Source: an uncultured Treponema sp. (GTDB lineage: Bacteria; Spirochaetota; Spirochaetia; Treponematales; Treponemataceae). Taken from it: DNA of 64,000 bases. Made by a program: the position numbers and the translations under genes. Positions 59,118 to 64,000 of the stretch are shown piece by piece. How positions within the stretch are numbered: the stretch's first letter is position 1; each line of letters opens with the position of its first letter. The notes below the pieces were generated by a model. It was given only the letters and a program-made list of their open reading frames with translations, was not told the origin of the DNA and made no database searches. The DNA is taken from contig CAMHMJ010000007.1 of assembly GCA_946186185.1 (NCBI GenBank), positions 1 to 64,000 of the forward strand, given 5' to 3'.

Positions 59118-60185
59118 TTATCTATTATAATATGTTTTATACCACTTGGCAAATTCGCCTAATCCCTGCTCTAAGGTAGTTGAAGGTTTGAAGCCGAAAT
59201 CTCTTTCAAGCTCCGTAACATCGGCATAGGTCTGGTAAACATCCCCCGGCTGCATCGGAAGCAGCTCTTTCTTTCCAGGTTCTTTAATAATGCCTTCTTT
59301 TATAAGGCAGTTTTCAAGGATTTCAACAAAGTTCATAAGGCTTGAAGGCTTGTTGTTTCCGATGTTGTAAACCTTGTAAGGCGCTCCGTCTTCGGTTTCT
59401 TCCGGAGTTTTCTGCATTACATTAACAATACCCGTTACAATGTCGCTTACGAAGGTAAAATCCCGGTACATGTCTCCCATATTGTAAATCTGAATCGGTT
59501 CACTCTTTACCAGCTTGTTTGTGAACTTAAAATATGCCATGTCCGGGCGGCCCATAGGTCCGTACACCGTAAAAAAGCGTAAGCCCGTGCTTGGAATTTT
59601 ATACAGCTTTGAGTACGCGTGGGCAAAAAGCTCGTTGGATTTTTTTGTAGCGGCGTAAAGGGAAACCGGGTTATCAACCTTGTCTTCAGTGGAATAAGGC
59701 ACCTTTTTATTGGAGCCGTAGACGCTTGAAGAAGAAGCATAAACAAGGTGCTCCACAGGCTTTTCCGTTCCCATGGTAGCGCGGCAGGCTTCAAGAATAT
59801 TGTAAAAGCCGATTATGTTTGAATGAATGTAACTTTCCGGGTTTGTTATTGAATACCGGACCCCGGCCTGGGCTGCAAGGTTTACCACAACAGAAGGATT
59901 GTACTCGGCAAAAATGTCGTCGATGAAGGCTTTGTCGGCAATGTCGCCCTTTATAAAGGTGAAGGAAGATTTTCCGCTTTCCTTCTGGTTTATGGAAGCG
60001 GCGGTTTCTTCCAGCATTTTAAGGCGTTCTTCCTTTAAGGAAACATCGTAATAATCGGTGATGGAATCGATTCCGATGATTTTAATTTCCTTTACACTTT
60101 CAAGAAGCCGTTTGGTAAGAAAGCTTCCGATAAATCCGGCCGCTCCAGTTATGAGTATTGTTTTTCCTTCTAAAGTTACTTTCAT
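59118..60185 (-). CDS. UDP-glucuronate 4-epimerase-like NAD-dependent epimerase
   Basis: A 355-residue short-chain dehydrogenase/reductase. TGAAGFIGSFLTKRLLES binds NAD; SSSSVYG and YAATKKSNE give the catalytic Ser-Tyr-x3-Lys. RFFTVYGPMGRPDMAYFKFT is the stretch characteristic of UDP-glucuronic acid 4-epimerases. With ugd it would make UDP-galacturonate. A decarboxylase (UDP-xylose synthase) is less likely. A GGGAG-type site precedes the ATG. The GT8 gene follows within 2 nt. Confidence 0.87.
   Translation of the reverse strand: MKVTLEGKTILITGAAGFIGSFLTKRLLESVKEIKIIGIDSITDYYDVSLKEERLKMLEETAASINQKESGKSSFTFIKGDIADKAFIDDIFAEYNPSVVVNLAAQAGVRYSITNPESYIHSNIIGFYNILEACRATMGTEKPVEHLVYASSSSVYGSNKKVPYSTEDKVDNPVSLYAATKKSNELFAHAYSKLYKIPSTGLRFFTVYGPMGRPDMAYFKFTNKLVKSEPIQIYNMGDMYRDFTFVSDIVTGIVNVMQKTPEETEDGAPYKVYNIGNNKPSSLMNFVEILENCLIKEGIIKEPGKKELLPMQPGDVYQTYADVTELERDFGFKPSTTLEQGLGEFAKWYKTYYNR
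59124..59152 (-). promoter_or_regulatory. internal promoter of the GT8 gene
   Basis: TTGCCA, a 17-nt spacer and TATAAT lie inside the 3' end of the epimerase gene. The -10 ends 8 nt before the GT8 ATG. Confidence 0.5.
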
Positions 60186-60277
60186 TTTTTACTCCCGCTA
60201 AGTGAAACAACCTTCTTTAAATTACGAAAAAAGGCGGTGTTTCCAGAATATCTCTTTTTCGATTTTCTAATGTCCTG

Positions 60278-63070
60278 TTATTTCAGTCTGTCCCAGCATT
60301 CATCCAGGAAGATATTGTCCTTTACGGTGTACCATTCTTCTTTTTTTACATCGAAGGTCTTTTCTTTCCTGATTCGTGTGCTCTGTGCCCTGGAATTGTT
60401 CAGGATTGTATAATCGTTTTTGTTCTGAACTTCAAGTTCCTTTCCGGTGAAAGGACTTTTTGCATTATCGATAATGTCCTTAGTTGCCAGATAAGGCGCA
60501 TCCGCGTTGGTCATAAAGGTGTGGTCGGTCTTGATTTTTCCGTGGGCATTAAAATCCTTTACCAGAAGGGAAGCTACAAAAAGGGTTTTTGTAAACGGAA
60601 TTTTTTCCGATGCCTTAAGGTTCTGGATTACTTCCTGTGCCGCTCCGTGAAGGTCATTGGCCATTCCGTGATCTGACACAATGATGATTCTTGTATTGTC
60701 ATATACATCGTTTTTCTTAAGATAATCAAAAAAATCATTAAGGCGGCTGAAAATTCCGCACATTGTACTGAATTCCGGGTTTTCCTTAAGGAAGCTGTTT
60801 CCAAGGTTTGTAATGTCCTTTTCTTTCCTGAAATCAAATTCCGGCGCCTGAAGGAGTGTAGGTTCGTGAGTTGCTTCATTATCAAGGAGAATCAGGTTTC
60901 CTTTTCCTTCTTCAATTTTTGTAAGTTCCGGCAGGTAATCGATTACAGAATAGTTGTCGATAAACCGGGCGCTGTTGTCCCACTTGTTGTAGGCCATCCA
61001 GTAATCCCTGTGGTATACGACGCCCCTTAAGGATGGATGAACCATTTTGAATAGAGAGAACCAGAAGAAATTCCTGAAAATCAGGGAACTTATGTAAGGC
61101 TCTTTTTCCATATTGTGCTGGGCGTACCAGTAGTTGGTGTAGGTGGCCAGCACCTTGTTGTGACGGATTGCTTCGTGGTCTTTGTATTTTACGATATAGG
61201 AAATATCGCTTAAATCTTCCCGTGATTCAACTTCAATTCCGTAACGTTTCAAATCCGGATTATCAAAATACATATTGCTTTCCGGCTGTTCAAGGTAGTT
61301 TTCATAGGGAAGGTTTGCTACCTCTGCCGTAAAGCCGTTTTGTGTGAAAATTAATGGAAGGGATAGAAGAGCTTCGTTGTGCTTGTCCTGAAGGGTTTTC
61401 TCCGGCTCTTCCTTTGCCCGCTGGTTCATTCTGTAAGGTGTGTAATCGTATCCTCCGAAAAGGCCAGGAGTTCCAATCATGGTAAGCTTTCCCATGGAAA
61501 TTGAGTTCGGATAGTAAGTAAAGCCGTCAAAATCCTCGCTTAATCCGGGAATTTCTTCAAAAACGTATGGAACGAAAGGTGAAAAGCACCTGTCCTGCAT
61601 GATAAAAATTACATTGGGCTCAGTTTTTGAAAGGTGGAAGATTGGTTCCAGCTCATTGTCGTAGGAAGGCACGCTCATTTTTGCGAATTCTGAATGAATT
61701 CTTGCGGAGTTTTTAATTCCCAGGGCTCCCGTTGACAAAAGAATGATTACAAGAAGTGACTGAAGGATTTTTGGAAATTTTATCGTAAGGAAAATGACCA
61801 GGGAAAATACAAGAAGCGCTGCAATTGTGCTTGAAAGAAACAGTCCCTTTGACGGAGAAAGATTTTGTGGCTGCATGAACTCAAACCATGGTTCTATAGG
61901 ACCGTATTTTCCTCCGAAGATGAAGGTGTTTATAACTGCAAGGGGAGTGATTGTGCAGAATATAACCGTCAGGGCTTTTTTTATTCTTGAAGAGAAAAGG
62001 GCGTAGATTGCTCCTGCCCACATCAAAAAGAAGCCTGCACTCTGGAAAAGAGTAGAAATGATAAATACTGACGGAGATTTATAGCTGTCCACATAGCAGT
62101 AATTGTTCACTTCGCTTTCAATAATAATTGATGGTATTGCAAAGCCGGCAAGTACCGTAAGTGAAACGGCGGCCGTGTAGAAAAGAAGACAGCGTGCTTT
62201 TTTATTTTCATCAAGGAATTTAAAGTGAGAGTCGAGGAATTTTGCTATTCCCATGACTGCAAAAGGTATCAGCGGAAGAACAAGTCCTGCAAGGAATATT
62301 GCTTTTCTGAAAGCGCCTTTTTTTGTGGCAAGAAGGGTAAATGGCGCGATAAGACAGAAAGCGGCAAAAATGCAGAGAATTATGTAGAGAACTTTCTTAG
62401 GCTTTTTAATCTTATAGAAAATATTTTTTACAAGGGAGAGAATGTTATTCATTGTCCAGTAGACTACAAGTCCGGCTGGTGAATTGTAGAGAACCACAAG
62501 GAATATCAGGGCAAAGGCGTAAATCTGAACCTTTTCTCTGAGGGGATGTCCTTTTGAGTAAACAAAGCCGGAGACGCAGTTTATGAGTGTCATTGCAATA
62601 GGAAGAACGTTTACCGGAAGGGAACCGATAAAAAAAGTATTGTCCGGAGCACCAAAATCTTTGATGAATAAGAAACTTACGCCTTTTAAATCTCCCAACT
62701 CAGACAAAAAACGGTATGCGGCAAGGAAAAAAGGAATCTGAATTAAAATTCCCAGAGCTGAGCGCACTGCCATAAGGGGATTGTAGCCCATCTGTTTATT
62801 GTAGGCAGAAAGCATCATGTAGCGCTCATCACCACGGAATGCTTTTTTTATGCGCTCTGTGCGGAAGGCCATATTTTTTTGAATTTCCCGCTCTTTTTCC
62901 TGCCAGCTTTCGGCTACCATGTAAAGCGGAAGGGTACACAAGGTAACGGCAAAACTTAAGCCGATTACGGCAACCGCTTCCTTGTCCGTTGCTTCATATA
63001 AAAACTGATAAAAGAATTCAAGAAGTTGTGAAATCGGGTAAATAATCAGATTATAAAAGAAAGATCCCAT
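60278..63070 (-). CDS. YidC/Oxa1-type insertase core fused to a sulfatase/LTA-synthase-like domain, copy B
   Basis: A 930-residue paralogue of copy A with the same layout. The YidC core (~1-225) has WQEKEREIQKNMAFRTERIK, GYNPLMAVRSALGILIQIPF and NSPAGLVVYWTMNNILSLVK. Additional membrane segments cover ~228-455. The sulfatase-like domain (~480-925) has NVIFIMQDR (Asp493), candidate nucleophile Thr530 in GKLTMIGTPGLFGG, NEATH (His735) and SDHG (Asp800, His801). A motif shared with copy A is KTLQDKHNEALLSLPLIFTQ. It is a single-gene unit with a leaderless-type promoter and is divergent from copy C. Confidence 0.85.
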   Translation of the reverse strand: MGSFFYNLIIYPISQLLEFFYQFLYEATDKEAVAVIGLSFAVTLCTLPLYMVAESWQEKEREIQKNMAFRTERIKKAFRGDERYMMLSAYNKQMGYNPLMAVRSALGILIQIPFFLAAYRFLSELGDLKGVSFLFIKDFGAPDNTFFIGSLPVNVLPIAMTLINCVSGFVYSKGHPLREKVQIYAFALIFLVVLYNSPAGLVVYWTMNNILSLVKNIFYKIKKPKKVLYIILCIFAAFCLIAPFTLLATKKGAFRKAIFLAGLVLPLIPFAVMGIAKFLDSHFKFLDENKKARCLLFYTAAVSLTVLAGFAIPSIIIESEVNNYCYVDSYKSPSVFIISTLFQSAGFFLMWAGAIYALFSSRIKKALTVIFCTITPLAVINTFIFGGKYGPIEPWFEFMQPQNLSPSKGLFLSSTIAALLVFSLVIFLTIKFPKILQSLLVIILLSTGALGIKNSARIHSEFAKMSVPSYDNELEPIFHLSKTEPNVIFIMQDRCFSPFVPYVFEEIPGLSEDFDGFTYYPNSISMGKLTMIGTPGLFGGYDYTPYRMNQRAKEEPEKTLQDKHNEALLSLPLIFTQNGFTAEVANLPYENYLEQPESNMYFDNPDLKRYGIEVESREDLSDISYIVKYKDHEAIRHNKVLATYTNYWYAQHNMEKEPYISSLIFRNFFWFSLFKMVHPSLRGVVYHRDYWMAYNKWDNSARFIDNYSVIDYLPELTKIEEGKGNLILLDNEATHEPTLLQAPEFDFRKEKDITNLGNSFLKENPEFSTMCGIFSRLNDFFDYLKKNDVYDNTRIIIVSDHGMANDLHGAAQEVIQNLKASEKIPFTKTLFVASLLVKDFNAHGKIKTDHTFMTNADAPYLATKDIIDNAKSPFTGKELEVQNKNDYTILNNSRAQSTRIRKEKTFDVKKEEWYTVKDNIFLDECWDRLK

Positions 63071-63076
63071 GGTTTT

Positions 63077-63105
63077 AGTCTATTCAAAATGGAGAAAAAT
63101 TACAA
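63077..63105 (-). promoter_or_regulatory. leaderless-type promoter of copy B
   Basis: TTGTAA, a 17-nt spacer and TAGACT lie on the minus strand, followed by six bases (AAAACC) and the ATG. There is no ribosome binding site. Confidence 0.65.
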
Positions 63106-63112
63106 GGGAAGG

Positions 63113-63195
63113 GAGGGAATTGTGTAAGCGAGGGAATTGTGAAGCAGGGAATGCTGCAGAATCTGGCGCAAACAAGTTGAATCTGGCACAAACAA
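63113..63195. repeat. two pairs of direct repeats between the divergent fusion genes
   Basis: GAGGGAATTGTG occurs at 63113-63124 and 63130-63141 (17-bp period). GAATCTGGCRCAAACAA occurs at 63159-63175 and 63179-63195 (20-bp period). The pairs lie between the two promoters and may bind a shared regulator. Confidence 0.65.
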
Positions 63196-63204
63196 AATTC
63201 CTTG

Positions 63205-63233
63205 TTGTACCGTGCAAAAAAAAATGATATAGT
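63205..63233 (+). promoter_or_regulatory. leaderless-type promoter of copy C
   Basis: TTGTAC, a 17-nt spacer and TATAGT lie on the plus strand, followed by six bases (TTTACC) and the ATG at 63240. There is no ribosome binding site. Confidence 0.65.
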
Positions 63234-63239
63234 TTTACC

Positions 63240-64000
63240 ATGTTATCAGTTTTGTATACGATAATTATCTATCCTTTGTACCAGATTGTTGAACTGGTTT
63301 ACAGAGTCTTTAATTCGGTTTTTAACAATACCGGTATTTCCATCGTAGGTGTAAGCATTGTAATTACTCTGCTTTGTCTTCCATTATATAATGTTGCTGA
63401 AAAATGGCAGGAGATTGAACGGGATACCCAGAAGAAAATGGCGTATCGTGTTCAGCGGATTAAGCTTGCTTTTAAAGGCGACGAAAGATACATGATGCTT
63501 TCGGCCTATAACCGCCTTATGGGTTATAACCCGCTGATGGCTCTCCGTTCTTCCTTTGGTATACTTATTCAGATTCCCTTCTTTATTGCGGCCTATAAAT
63601 TCCTTTCAACAAATCCTGATTTACAGAATAAATCATTTCTGTTTATAAAAAATATGGGGGAGCCGGACAACCTTTTCCATATCGGAAAATTCGGAGTGAA
63701 CGTTCTTCCGATTCTGATGACTGCAATCAACATTGCGGCAGGTGCCATCTATACCAGGGGCTTCAGGTTCAAGGATAAGCTTCAGGTGTACGGTATGGCA
63801 CTGGTTTTCCTGGTGCTGCTTTACGGTTCTCCTGCGGGTCTGGTATTTTACTGGACCATGAACAATGTTTTTTCCCTTGTAAAGCATATTTTTTACAAGC
63901 TTAAAAATCCCCTTAAGAAATTTTACATACTCTGTGCCGCTGTATTTACGGCCGGCGTTGTCTACCTTCTTATAAAGCGCTTTGAAAGAGTAACAATCCT
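63240..64000 (+). CDS. YidC/Oxa1-type insertase core, copy C (runs off the right edge)
   Basis: The first 253 residues are visible. They match the YidC halves of copies A and B: EKWQEIERDTQKKMAYRVQR, KGDERYMMLSAYNRLMGYNP, NPLMALRSSFGILIQIPFFI and GSPAGLVFYWTMNNVFSLVK, then the start of a further membrane segment. The reading frame stays open to the window edge past the YidC core, as in the other two, so a C-terminal sulfatase domain is expected but not seen. The start ATG lies 6 nt after a -10 box. Confidence 0.8.
   Translation, partial: MLSVLYTIIIYPLYQIVELVYRVFNSVFNNTGISIVGVSIVITLLCLPLYNVAEKWQEIERDTQKKMAYRVQRIKLAFKGDERYMMLSAYNRLMGYNPLMALRSSFGILIQIPFFIAAYKFLSTNPDLQNKSFLFIKNMGEPDNLFHIGKFGVNVLPILMTAINIAAGAIYTRGFRFKDKLQVYGMALVFLVLLYGSPAGLVFYWTMNNVFSLVKHIFYKLKNPLKKFYILCAAVFTAGVVYLLIKRFERVTI

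Overview
The window looks like chromosome from a host-associated Treponema (Spirochaetota). The clues are two tandem FlaB-type flagellin genes, several exported or lipoprotein families of treponemal character, a class III ribonucleotide reductase operon and a divergent spirochaetal polysaccharide locus. No transposase, phage gene, CRISPR array or rRNA is visible. One tRNA gene (elongator Met, CAT) was found.

Positions 1-1,812 hold two flagellin genes on the minus strand with structured leaders, a sigma28-type promoter and a CsrA-type hairpin. From 2,000 to 13,000, mainly on the minus strand, come housekeeping genes: rdgB, a sigma-factor-like protein, a DHH phosphoesterase, argF, tRNA-Met, the nrdR-nrdD-(glycyl radical/redoxin)-nrdG cluster and lnt. 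From 13,000 to 40,200 both strands carry a divergent GHMP kinase, TPR, NHL/VWA and ankyrin proteins, dinB, trmB, ligA, an M23 peptidase, recJ, recO, rsmD, a purine permease, thrC and ispG, mixed with spirochaete-type proteins of unknown function.

From 40,200 to the right edge runs an envelope glycoconjugate locus: a polyprenyl-phosphate sugar transferase, three GT4 and one GT8 glycosyltransferases, a CDP-glycerol-type glycerophosphotransferase, UDP-glucose dehydrogenase, a UDP-glucuronate epimerase-like enzyme, a nucleotidyltransferase/PLP-enzyme fusion, and two Wzi-like and one other predicted outer-membrane barrel. Embedded in it are two complete large genes, and the start of a third, encoding a YidC/Oxa1-type insertase core. 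In the two complete genes this core is fused through extra membrane segments to a sulfatase/LTA-synthase-like extracytoplasmic domain. This is the best candidate for an undescribed system. A working inference is that the locus builds a lipid-anchored, phospho-amino-alcohol or glycerol-phosphate decorated polymer, which would suit a genus that lacks classical LPS.

Other points of note: the NrdD glycyl radical loop is encoded by a separate gene fused to a redoxin domain; many genes without a Shine-Dalgarno sequence have a -10 box 6-8 nt before the start codon, which predicts leaderless mRNAs; two divergent promoters share one palindromic -35 hexamer; and a family of ~95-bp intergenic hairpin repeats shows compensatory base changes. 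All functional calls are from reading the sequence; no database search was run.
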